Source of the DNA: CAZJHX01 sp964545715
Lineage (GTDB): Bacteria > Myxococcota_A > UBA9042 > GCA-2863065
Assembly (NCBI GenBank): GCA_964545715.1
Contig: CAZJHX010000107.1
Location: 1-36,426, forward strand
Length of the DNA: 36,426 bases
Reading direction: 5' to 3'
Shown here in pieces: positions 15,928 to 23,779 of the stretch. A program made the position numbers and the translations under genes. How positions within the stretch are numbered: position 1 is the first letter of the stretch; the number at the start of each line of letters is the position of its first letter. Under the pieces are notes generated by a model. It did not search any database, was not told the DNA's origin, and saw nothing but the letters and a program-made list of their open reading frames with translations.

Positions 15928-18093
15928 ATGAGTCTAGAGGACACGCCAAAGCTGGAAGGCAGCGTGGCACGCGTGGTCTACAGCAACCCGGAGAACCACT
16001 GGACCGTGCTCAGGATGACCGTGCGCGCCATGGCCCGCGAGCAGACGGTTGTGGGCACGCTGGCCGGGGTCCGAGAGGGCGAGCACCTGCGTGTTTGGGG
16101 CGACTGGGTCGAGGATGCGCGTTTCGGTCGACAGCTGCGCGCCCAGCGGTTTCAGGTGGTGCTGCCCGCCACGGCCGAGGGCATCGAGCGCTATCTCGGC
16201 TCCGGCTTGATCCCGGGCATCGGTCCCAAGACGGCCAAGCTGATCGTCAAGCGCTTCGGCGCCAAGACCTTCGACGTCATCGAGAAGAACCCGGAGCGCT
16301 TGAAGGTCGTTAAAGGCATCGGTCGCAAGAAGGTGACCCAGCTGCTGCGGGTGTGGCGGGACCAGACGCAGCTTCGCGACTCCATGAGCTTTCTGCTGAC
16401 GCTGGGCATCACGCCGGCGCTGGCCGCGAAGATCTTCAAGCAGTATGGCGTCGAGGCGGTCGGCCGGGTGAAGGCCAACCCGTACGATCTGGCGCAGGAC
16501 GTGTGGGGCATCGGGTTTCTGCGCGCTGACCGCATCGCTCGAAAGCTGGAGATCGGGCCGGACGACCCGGCGCGCCTGCGGGCCGGGCTGGTTCACGTCC
16601 TCAAGGAGGCTCGCGGCGAGGGCCACGTCTGCCTGCCGCGTGAGCGTCTGTTGGAGGCGGGCCAGGCGCTCCTGGACATCGAGGCCGGGCTGCTGGGCAA
16701 CGAGCTCGGGATTCTGGAGGGGCTGGGCCGCGTGATGGTGGAGCAGCCGGACGACCTGGTCTATACGCCGGATCTCTACGCGGCCGAGCGGCGAGCCGCG
16801 GACAACATGGCGCGGCTGCTCGACTCGCCCGCGGCCAAGCTGCCGGATGCCCAGATCGAGCTGCTGATCCGACAAGCCGAGTCGACGTTGGGGGTGGACC
16901 TGGCCGAGACCCAGCGCGACGCGGTGTACATGGCGCTCACATCGCGTGTCTCGGTCATCACGGGTGGGCCGGGCACGGGCAAAACCACCATCGTCCGGGC
17001 CGTTGTGGAGGCGCTGGAGGCGATGAAGGAGGAGGTGGCGCTGGCGGCACCGACCGACCGGGCAGCCAAGCGGCTGGGGGCGTCCACACGGCGCGAAGCA
17101 CGCACGATCCACCGGCTGTTGGAGTGGCAGCCCACCGACGCCGACTTCACCCGGGACGAGCACAACCCGCTGGCCGAGGACGCCGTCGTTTTGGATGAGG
17201 TCTCGATGGTGGACATCCAGCTGATCGACTCCGTGCTGCGTGCGCTGGGCGACGGCGCGCGCCTGGTGCTGGTCGGCGACGTGGATCAGCTGCCGTCGGT
17301 CGGTCCGGGCGCCGTGCTGGCCGACATCATCCGCAGCGAGACGGTGCCGCTGACGCGCTTGAGCGAGATCTTCCGGCAGGCGTCCGGGTCCTCGATCACG
17401 CAGGCTGCGCACCGCTTTTTGCAGGGCGAGCTGCCGGAGCCGCCCGAGCCGGGGCGCGAGTCGGACTTCTACTGGATCGACAAGGACGACCCGGAGGCGA
17501 TCCGCGGCATTTTGTGCAAGCTGTTGACCCAGCGCATTCCCGCCGCGTTCAATCTGGACGCGCGGCGTGATGTCCAGGTACTGACCCCAATGCACAGAGG
17601 GCAGCTGGGCTCCGAGGGGCTCAATGAGCTGATCGGCTCGCTGCTGAACGCAGGCCGCGCGGATGTGCGCCTGGCGCCGGGTGACAAGGTCATGCAGATT
17701 CGCAACAACTACGAAAAAGAGGTCTTCAACGGCGATGTCGGCTTCGTGATCGGCAAAGCCGAAGACGGGCGTACGCTGATGGTGCGCTTTGACGAGCTGG
17801 CCGGCCACCGGGTCGTCCACTATGAGCCGCAGGATCAGGATCAGCTGATCCGGGCGTGGGCCATCTCGATTCACAAGAGCCAGGGCAGCGAGTATCCGTG
17901 CATCATCGTGCCGCTGCACACCCAGCACTTCATGATGCTGCGCCGCAATCTGGTGTACACAGCTGTGACGCGCGGCAAGTCGCTGGTCGTGTTGATCGGC
18001 AGTCGCAAGGCGCTGCGCATGGCGGTCAGCGCGGCGACGGTTCGGCCGCGATATGGGCTGCTGGCCCAGCGGCTGCGGGAGCTTGCCCGGTGA
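15928..18093 (+). CDS. recD2: ATP-dependent 5'-3' DNA helicase RecD2
   Basis: A 721-residue superfamily 1B helicase that acts in DNA repair and replication restart, without RecB or RecC. The N-terminal 340 residues, which mark RecD2 as opposed to RecD, contain helix-hairpin-helix segments (LIPGIGPKTAKLIVKRFG and VVKGIGRKKVTQLL). Walker A is GGPGTGKTT with Lys352, Walker B is VVLDEVSMVD, and the C-terminus has the late helicase motif AISIHKSQGSEYP followed by LVYTAVTRGK. The start at 15928 gives MSLEDTPKLEGSVARV, which matches the usual beginning of the OB-like N-terminal domain; the frame is open 53 codons further upstream but that part is not conserved-looking. The 3' end overlaps the RNase gene by four bases. 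Confidence 0.95.
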   Translation: MSLEDTPKLEGSVARVVYSNPENHWTVLRMTVRAMAREQTVVGTLAGVREGEHLRVWGDWVEDARFGRQLRAQRFQVVLPATAEGIERYLGSGLIPGIGPKTAKLIVKRFGAKTFDVIEKNPERLKVVKGIGRKKVTQLLRVWRDQTQLRDSMSFLLTLGITPALAAKIFKQYGVEAVGRVKANPYDLAQDVWGIGFLRADRIARKLEIGPDDPARLRAGLVHVLKEARGEGHVCLPRERLLEAGQALLDIEAGLLGNELGILEGLGRVMVEQPDDLVYTPDLYAAERRAADNMARLLDSPAAKLPDAQIELLIRQAESTLGVDLAETQRDAVYMALTSRVSVITGGPGTGKTTIVRAVVEALEAMKEEVALAAPTDRAAKRLGASTRREARTIHRLLEWQPTDADFTRDEHNPLAEDAVVLDEVSMVDIQLIDSVLRALGDGARLVLVGDVDQLPSVGPGAVLADIIRSETVPLTRLSEIFRQASGSSITQAAHRFLQGELPEPPEPGRESDFYWIDKDDPEAIRGILCKLLTQRIPAAFNLDARRDVQVLTPMHRGQLGSEGLNELIGSLLNAGRADVRLAPGDKVMQIRNNYEKEVFNGDVGFVIGKAEDGRTLMVRFDELAGHRVVHYEPQDQDQLIRAWAISIHKSQGSEYPCIIVPLHTQHFMMLRRNLVYTAVTRGKSLVVLIGSRKALRMAVSAATVRPRYGLLAQRLRELAR

Positions 18094-20069
18094 AGGCGGG
18101 GCAGGTCGTCTTTGTGTACGCGACCCGCACGCTGCGGATTGCACGGGTGCGCGCCGCCCAGAACGGTCGCGTGGACGTGGAGCATATCGGCGGCGAGCGC
18201 AATACCTACACTCAGAAGCGCCTGGCGCGGATCTCAGACAAGGTGCTGCCGAACAACGAGGCCCTGCCCGCCTACCAGGAGGAGGTGCTGGACCTGCTCG
18301 GCGGCGCCGACCTGGCGGCGCTCTGGGAGACGCTGCGGGTCGAGCGTACGGGCCACTACACCGAGGGCCAGCTGGCCGACCTGGCGCTGCCGGCGGCGGG
18401 AGCGGCGGCGGATGACGCCATGGCCTGGGCGCTCTTCGACGATGGGGTGTACTTCAAGCGCCGCAAGGACGGCCTGTTCGCGCTGAACTCCGAGACCGTG
18501 GTCGGCGAGAAGCTTCAGCGCATCGAGGCCGAGCGGCGCGCGGAAGAGGAGTTTCAGCGGATGGCGGCGTGGCTGGCCGACCCCGATGGGCCCCGGCCGG
18601 ACGTGGCGCGACAGGCGCTGGCGGCTCTGGAGCAGCTGGTGCTCTTTGACGATGCGTCGCGTGAGGCCAAGCTCGGGCGCCGGCTGATCGCGCTGGCGTG
18701 CGAGGACGATGAGGAGCCCGACCGCTTCCTGGCGTGGGCGCTGCTGGTGCGGCTGGGGGGCTGGTCACCCGACGAGAACCTGGCGCTGCGGCGCAGCGGC
18801 CTGCCCGTTCGATGGCCGGAGGGGCTCGAGGACCAGGCGGCTGCCGACGCGCAGACCCCGCCTGTGCTGGCCGGCCGACAGGATCTCCGCCACCTGGCGA
18901 CCGTGGCGGTCGACGACCAGTTCACCACCGAGGTGGACGACGCGCTGGCGATCGTGGATCACGGCGACGGTACGCGCACCGCCTACGTCTTCATCACGGA
19001 CGCGGCCCAGTGGGTGCCCGCGGGCAGCGCGCTGGACTTCGAGGCTCGGCACCGCATCTCGACGCTGTACATCCCCGAGGGCAAGGTCCCGATGCTGCCG
19101 GAGGTGTTGTGCGACGGCGTGGCCAGCCTGATGGCGGGCGAGGATCGCGGGGCGCTGGCTTTTGCGATCACGCTGGATGCGGCCTTTGAGGTTGTGGACT
19201 TTGACGTGGACGAGGCGGTGATCCGCGTGGACGCCCGCATCACCTACGAAGAGGCGGATGTGGCTATCGGTGGGGGTGATCATCCGCAGGCCGACTGCGT
19301 ACGGGCGTTGAGCGCGGCGGCAGACGCGTTGAGGCATGAGCGCATCCTGGGCGGCTCAATTACGCTGGACCGGCGCGAGACCGCGATTCACCTGGGGCAC
19401 GACGGGCACATCCACACGCGCCGGTACCGGACGGATGACCCGGGGTATCGCATGGTGGCTGAGTTCATGATCCAGACGTGCGCATTGGCGGGGCAGTGGT
19501 GTCGAGACCACGATATCCCGGCCATCTATCGCGCGCAGAAGCCCCCGAACCCCCGCCCGGACGAGCCGCTCCTGGGCGTCATCCCCGCCTGGCGTCGCCA
19601 CGATATACTGCGCACGCTGCGCAAGGCCGAGCTGAGCACCCATCCGCGCGAGCACAGCAGCCTTGGCGTGCCCTGCTACAGCCAGGTCTCGTCGCCGCTG
19701 CGCCGGTATGCAGATCTGGTGATGCACCGTCAGATCAAGGGCTGGCTGACGCACGGAACGGCGCCGCTGAACGAAGAGCAGATCTTCGACCTCTTCGCCG
19801 AGATCGAGCAGATGCACTCAGCGCACTCATCCGTGGAGAAAGAGAGCCGCCGCTATTGGCTCATCCGCGCCATCGAGCCGTTTGCGGGCCAGGACATCGA
19901 GATCGAGATCCTGCGCGAGGCGGGCAAGCGCTACCTCGTCGAGCTGATGGCAACCGGGCTGCTGGTCACCTGGTGGCCGACCCGCCCGGTGCGGCTGGGT
20001 GAGCGCCTCCACGTGCGGCTGGAGGCTGCGAGCGCCCGCGAAGATCTCATCAAGCTAGAGGGCGCCTAA
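18090..20069 (+). CDS. RNase II/RNase R family exoribonuclease (RNB domain)
   Basis: A 659-residue protein with an RNB catalytic domain from about residue 265 to 570. Metal-binding residues read D275, E281, D283, D284 (VDDQFTTEVDDAL), so the second Asp of the usual Dx5DxDD is Glu. The C-terminal motif YSQVSSPLRRYADLVMHRQI is a hallmark of RNase II/R. The N-terminal 265 residues do not look like the paired cold-shock domains of E. coli RNase R and are mostly helical. It should degrade RNA 3' to 5', provided the Glu is tolerated. The GTG start at 18090 overlaps the recD2 stop (GTGA) and begins KAGQVVFVYATRTLR; translation is probably coupled. The gene overlaps the convergent M16 gene by four bases at the 3' end. 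Confidence 0.9.
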   Translation: MKAGQVVFVYATRTLRIARVRAAQNGRVDVEHIGGERNTYTQKRLARISDKVLPNNEALPAYQEEVLDLLGGADLAALWETLRVERTGHYTEGQLADLALPAAGAAADDAMAWALFDDGVYFKRRKDGLFALNSETVVGEKLQRIEAERRAEEEFQRMAAWLADPDGPRPDVARQALAALEQLVLFDDASREAKLGRRLIALACEDDEEPDRFLAWALLVRLGGWSPDENLALRRSGLPVRWPEGLEDQAAADAQTPPVLAGRQDLRHLATVAVDDQFTTEVDDALAIVDHGDGTRTAYVFITDAAQWVPAGSALDFEARHRISTLYIPEGKVPMLPEVLCDGVASLMAGEDRGALAFAITLDAAFEVVDFDVDEAVIRVDARITYEEADVAIGGGDHPQADCVRALSAAADALRHERILGGSITLDRRETAIHLGHDGHIHTRRYRTDDPGYRMVAEFMIQTCALAGQWCRDHDIPAIYRAQKPPNPRPDEPLLGVIPAWRRHDILRTLRKAELSTHPREHSSLGVPCYSQVSSPLRRYADLVMHRQIKGWLTHGTAPLNEEQIFDLFAEIEQMHSAHSSVEKESRRYWLIRAIEPFAGQDIEIEILREAGKRYLVELMATGLLVTWWPTRPVRLGERLHVRLEAASAREDLIKLEGA

Positions 20070-21484
20070 AGGCCCAGCCAGTCGAAGCCGACGACGCGCA
20101 GTGTGCCGCCAAGCTCCTTGGCGTAGGCCGTCAAATCCGGGACCAGGGCCGCGTTTCCCACCACCACGATCGCGTAGTCCGACTTGGGGAAGTCTCCCAT
20201 CACAGCGGTCAGATCGGCCTGCTTCAGGGCCAGGAGGCGGTCGTTGTAGTGGCTCAGGTGCTCGATGGGCAGGTGCTCCTGCCATAAGTCCAGATGCTCG
20301 CCCAGGGTGGCGTCTGCGGTCTCGAAACGGAAGACGAAGCCCCGCACGATTCGCTGGCGAACGCGGTTCAGCTCGGCCGGCGGGATGTCCTCGGAGCGGA
20401 AGCGCTCGATCTCTTCCATCGTGATGCGCAGCGCCCGGACGACGTCCTTGGGGCTGGTGTAGGTGGCGAGATAGCCGGCGCCGGGCATCACGTCGTCGTG
20501 CTCGCTGCGGTAGCGTGCGCCGTACGTGAGGCCCTCTTTCACGCGCAGGCGCGCGTTGAGGCGGGCCGTGAAGTCGCCGCCCAGGACCTGGGCCGCCAGC
20601 TTGTAGGCGTGCCAGCCCGCGTCCGAGTAGCGCCGGCTCAGCGGCACTCCCAGGCGGATCTGGGCCTGGTTCAGCGTGTCGTCCTTGGTGTCGACCATCA
20701 GGATCCGCACGCCAGGGACCTTGCGGGCCGGCTTGAGGGCCTTCCATGGATCCGGCCTTGTCTTTCCGCGCGCCCAGTGGTCCCCGCCGAAGAGCGACTC
20801 CAGCTGGTCTCGTACGTCGCCGGCGTCAAAGTCGCCCGAGACGCCGATGATGCTGACCTCGGGCGTGACGTACGCGCCGTGGTACGCGAGCAGATCGTCC
20901 CGGGTGAGCGTGGCCACCGAGGCGATGGTTCCCGATGTGGAGCGCGCGTACGGGTGGGCGCCGTAGATCAGCTTCTTGAAGGCGCGACGCGCCACGGCGC
21001 CGCGGTTGTCGGTCAGTCCCTTCAGCTGTCCCAGGCGCCGCTTGCGGGCGCGCGCGAAGCCGGCCTCCGGAAAGGTGGGCCTCAGCGTCACATCGGCCAT
21101 GATCTCCAAGAAGGTGCTCAGCGCGCCCTCCTCGATCGTGGGTACGTTGCCGCCGATTTGCAGGGTCTCGGAGCCCGAGGCCGCGCTGAGAACGGCCCCC
21201 AGACGCGCGATCTGGTCGCTGATCTGGTCCTCGGTGCGCGTGGTCGTGCCGTACATGAGCAGCGTGGCGCTCAGGCTCGACAGCCCCTCTTTGCCCGCCG
21301 GGTCGTTCATGCTGCCCGCGCGGCATCGCAGCTCGACGTTGACCAGCGGGACGGCGTGGTCTTCGCGCAGCATGACGGTCAGCCCGTTGTCCAGCGTGAA
21401 GGTCTCGACCTGGGGCACTTTGTCGACCGCCGCCGCGGGGGTGCCAACCAGGGTCAGCAGCACAATAGTGGTGAGTGCTCTCAT
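20066..21484 (-). CDS. M16 family peptidase-like protein, non-catalytic
   Basis: 472 residues with a signal peptide (MRALTTIVLLTLVGTPAAA). Two M16 half-domains follow, starting ETFTLDNGLTVMLREDHAVPLV. Where active M16 enzymes have HxxEH, this one reads SLSATLLMYGT, so zinc ligands are missing. The second half keeps the substrate-binding GLTYGARY motif. In M16B pairs such a subunit joins a catalytic one to form the chamber, and the catalytic partner is encoded three bases upstream. It should act in the periplasm or at the outer membrane. It is the last gene of the yacG-M16-M16 unit and overlaps the RNase gene on the other strand by four bases, leaving no room for an intergenic terminator. Confidence 0.92.
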   Translation of the reverse strand: MRALTTIVLLTLVGTPAAAVDKVPQVETFTLDNGLTVMLREDHAVPLVNVELRCRAGSMNDPAGKEGLSSLSATLLMYGTTTRTEDQISDQIARLGAVLSAASGSETLQIGGNVPTIEEGALSTFLEIMADVTLRPTFPEAGFARARKRRLGQLKGLTDNRGAVARRAFKKLIYGAHPYARSTSGTIASVATLTRDDLLAYHGAYVTPEVSIIGVSGDFDAGDVRDQLESLFGGDHWARGKTRPDPWKALKPARKVPGVRILMVDTKDDTLNQAQIRLGVPLSRRYSDAGWHAYKLAAQVLGGDFTARLNARLRVKEGLTYGARYRSEHDDVMPGAGYLATYTSPKDVVRALRITMEEIERFRSEDIPPAELNRVRQRIVRGFVFRFETADATLGEHLDLWQEHLPIEHLSHYNDRLLALKQADLTAVMGDFPKSDYAIVVVGNAALVPDLTAYAKELGGTLRVVGFDWLGL

Positions 21485-21487
21485 GGC

Positions 21488-23461
21488 TTATTGCCTCCCT
21501 GCGCTGACTTTTTGCGCCGCGTGCGCGTAGTTCCAGATCGCCAGCAGCGGGCCCTTCTTTGGGGCCGCCGCCGCCAGCGCCTCGGTGACGCCGGTGACCG
21601 TGACCTGGTTATAGTGCTGCAGCGCCAGGCCCATCAGTGCCCACGCGCCGAGGTCAGTGTCGTCTTTGGGCTTGGCCGGCAGCGTCGCCCGGGCCGTGAT
21701 CGACGTGGCCCAGCGGTGTCTGAGCGCGGTGCTGCGCGGCGCCTTCTCCAGCGTCGCCGCCTCTCCGACCATCGACTCGAGGGTCGCCAGGCGCTTGCCG
21801 AGGGCGTCCACGGTCGTACGCAGCTCGACCTGGATCTCCTGGGCCGCCGTGGTGCGCGCCATGAGCTTGGCCATGCGCTTGACCGGCCCCTTTTCGCCTG
21901 TCTCCAGGTACGTCTTCAGCTTCGTCAGGGCCTTCTCGTTGCCCGTCAGGCGCTTTGCCTCAGCGGCTGCCCGCTTCGAGAGCAGGGCGATCGCGTCATT
22001 CTCCAGCGCGATCGACGCCAGCTCACGTCGCAGCGCCGCGCGCCGGGCCCCGTACCGCATCGAGTCGATTACGACGGCGTCCAGGTCCTCGATCCGGCTG
22101 GGGTACTGGGCCAGGTACTTTTCGGTCAACCCGATCAGCTTGCGCGGGTCGACCGCGTGCGCGACCACGCGATTGGTCCGTCGCAGGTACTTGGCGGCCA
22201 CGCGCTGGACGTCGGCGGGCGTCACCTTGCCGTACTCCTCGAGGCGCTTCCACGGCACGGTCGGGTCACCCGAATAGCGGATGGAGAAGCCCATCATCTG
22301 TGCGCGGCTGTGCGTCGTCGTCATGCCCCGTACCACGCCCGCCCGCAGCTGGGCGACGGCGCGCTGAAGCTCGTCCTGGGGCACCGGCTCATCGATCAGG
22401 CGCTGGATCTGGGTGGACATCCGGTCTTCGGCGACCCGGCTCGCGGCGCCCGGCAGCATCTGCACGTCGACCATCAGCACGCTGGGGTCGACAAACGGAA
22501 ACAGAAACGACGAGATGCTCTTGGCAACCGCGTCTTCGCTGTACACGAGGGCCTTCTGCAGCCGCGAGGTCTTGCCGCCGGTCAGCAGCTGATCGGCGAC
22601 CTCCAGCGCGACGAAGTCCGCGTCCGCGCCCGCGGGCGAGCGATAGCTGGCCATGAACAGGCCGGTGCCCGTCGGCTTCTCGACGTAGGTGCGGCGCTCG
22701 GCCTTGAGCGGGGCGTCCGGCTTGCGGGGCGTCCGGGTGATCTCGCGCTTTTTAAACTTGCCGAAGTACTTTTGCACCAGCGCCGTGGCGTCTTTGGTCA
22801 CGAAGTCTCCGACCAGGATCACGAAGGCGTTGTTGGGGACATAGTATTGCGCGTGATAGTCGCGCGCCTGCTCGATCGTGATCGCGTTGAGGTCGCGCAT
22901 CCAGCCTACCGTCGGCCAGTGGTAGGAGTGCTGGTCAAACGCGGTGGCGCTGGAGGCCTCTCGCAGCGCGCCCGCCGGGCTGTTCTCCGTGCGCAGCAGC
23001 CGCTCCGACTTCACGACCTCGCGCTCGGGTTCCAGGTTCAAGAAGTCGATCGTCATGTGCTCGAGCCGGTCCGACTCGATATCCAGCACGAACTCCAGGT
23101 CCTTGGACGCCAGCTTGTCCCAATAGACCGTGACGTCCAGCCACGTGAAGGCGTTCAGCTTGCCGCCCCGCGCGCTGATCTCCTTGAAGAAGTCCGGGTA
23201 TCGCTTGGTCCCGCGAAACATCATGTGCTCAAAGAAGTGGCTGAGCCCGGTGATGCCCGGCTTGCCCTCCCACTCGTCGCCGCTGCCGACCTTGGCCCAG
23301 TACTGAAACGTAAACAGCGGGGCGGAGTGGTCCTCCAGCAGGTAGACGTCCAGTCCGTTGTCGAGCGTGACCTTCGTGATGTTCGGGGTCAGGTTACGGC
23401 CGGTTGTTCCGCAGCCGCACAGAAGGGTCAGATACACGGCAAACGCCGCAGCCTGCTTCAA
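21488..23461 (-). CDS. M16 zinc metallopeptidase lipoprotein, catalytic
   Basis: 657 residues. The N-terminus MKQAAAFAVYLTLLCGC is a lipoprotein signal with Cys17 as the likely anchor. The M16 active site is H75-F-F-E78-H79 (GLSHFFEHMMFRGT), followed by the downstream Glu-rich helix (EREVVKSE). Two M16 domains end near residue 460; the remaining 200 residues are a helical extension not found in small M16B enzymes. The start is a TTG at 23461 that overlaps the yacG stop (TTGA), with AGGAGA 7-8 bases upstream; no ATG fits. The frame is open beyond this, but that part is yacG read out of frame. Together with the non-catalytic partner it should form a two-subunit peptidase on the periplasmic face of a membrane; the substrate is unknown. 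Confidence 0.93.
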   Translation of the reverse strand: MKQAAAFAVYLTLLCGCGTTGRNLTPNITKVTLDNGLDVYLLEDHSAPLFTFQYWAKVGSGDEWEGKPGITGLSHFFEHMMFRGTKRYPDFFKEISARGGKLNAFTWLDVTVYWDKLASKDLEFVLDIESDRLEHMTIDFLNLEPEREVVKSERLLRTENSPAGALREASSATAFDQHSYHWPTVGWMRDLNAITIEQARDYHAQYYVPNNAFVILVGDFVTKDATALVQKYFGKFKKREITRTPRKPDAPLKAERRTYVEKPTGTGLFMASYRSPAGADADFVALEVADQLLTGGKTSRLQKALVYSEDAVAKSISSFLFPFVDPSVLMVDVQMLPGAASRVAEDRMSTQIQRLIDEPVPQDELQRAVAQLRAGVVRGMTTTHSRAQMMGFSIRYSGDPTVPWKRLEEYGKVTPADVQRVAAKYLRRTNRVVAHAVDPRKLIGLTEKYLAQYPSRIEDLDAVVIDSMRYGARRAALRRELASIALENDAIALLSKRAAAEAKRLTGNEKALTKLKTYLETGEKGPVKRMAKLMARTTAAQEIQVELRTTVDALGKRLATLESMVGEAATLEKAPRSTALRHRWATSITARATLPAKPKDDTDLGAWALMGLALQHYNQVTVTGVTEALAAAAPKKGPLLAIWNYAHAAQKVSAGRQ

Positions 23462-23664
23462 TGGATGTTCTCCTGATTCTCTTCCAGGGCGCTGACCAGC
23501 ACCTCGGCGTCGTTTTCCGGGTCTATCGGCCGTGAAACAACGTATGACTCTCCAAACCAGTTTCCCAGATCGACCATCTTGCAGCGCTTGCAGCAGAACG
23601 GGAATGCGGGGTTGCTCTGGCGGGGTTGAATTGCTTTGTTGCAGATCGGGCAGGTGGCAGCCAT
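23458..23664 (-). CDS. yacG: YacG family zinc-binding protein (DNA gyrase inhibitor)
   Basis: A 68-residue protein. Zinc ligands C5 and C8 (CPICNK) and C24/C25 and C28 (FCCKRCK) are followed by the YacG core MVDLGNWFGESYVVSRP. In E. coli YacG binds GyrB and blocks DNA binding; the same role here is by homology. It is the first gene of a minus-strand unit whose next gene, the M16 lipoprotein, starts inside its stop codon. No Shine-Dalgarno sequence precedes the ATG. Divergent from rseP. Confidence 0.92.
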   Translation of the reverse strand: MAATCPICNKAIQPRQSNPAFPFCCKRCKMVDLGNWFGESYVVSRPIDPENDAEVLVSALEENQENIH

Positions 23665-23673
23665 GACTCAAGG

Positions 23674-23702
23674 CACTTAGCTTTCAGCCCGATTGGTGTC
23701 AA
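23674..23702 (-). promoter_or_regulatory. Candidate promoter of yacG
   Basis: On the minus strand a perfect TTGACA (23697-23702), 17 bases, then a weak TAAGTG (23674-23679). The -10 ends only 9 bases before the yacG ATG, so the transcript would be nearly leaderless, in line with the absence of a ribosome-binding site. Confidence 0.4.
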
Positions 23703-23716
23703 GCGCCACACGAACC

Positions 23717-23745
23717 GTGACAGTCGGCGTGGCAGCCTGTACATT
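23717..23745 (+). promoter_or_regulatory. Predicted promoter of rseP
   Basis: GTGACA (23717-23722, 5 of 6), a 17-base spacer and TACATT (23740-23745, 4 of 6). The predicted start is near 23752, about 28 bases before the TTG at 23780. It is back to back with the yacG promoter; the two -35 elements are 14 bases apart, so a factor binding here could affect both. Confidence 0.5.
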
Positions 23746-23779
23746 TCCGACGCCGCCATCCCGCTGGGAGCGAGATACT

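Noticed and set aside
15934..18144. 736-codon minus-strand open frame
   Set aside because: Antisense to recD2, which has all helicase motifs.
20294..23476. 1060-codon plus-strand open frame
   Set aside because: Lies opposite the two M16 genes whose motifs, signal peptides and overlaps are convincing; the frame shows no domain.
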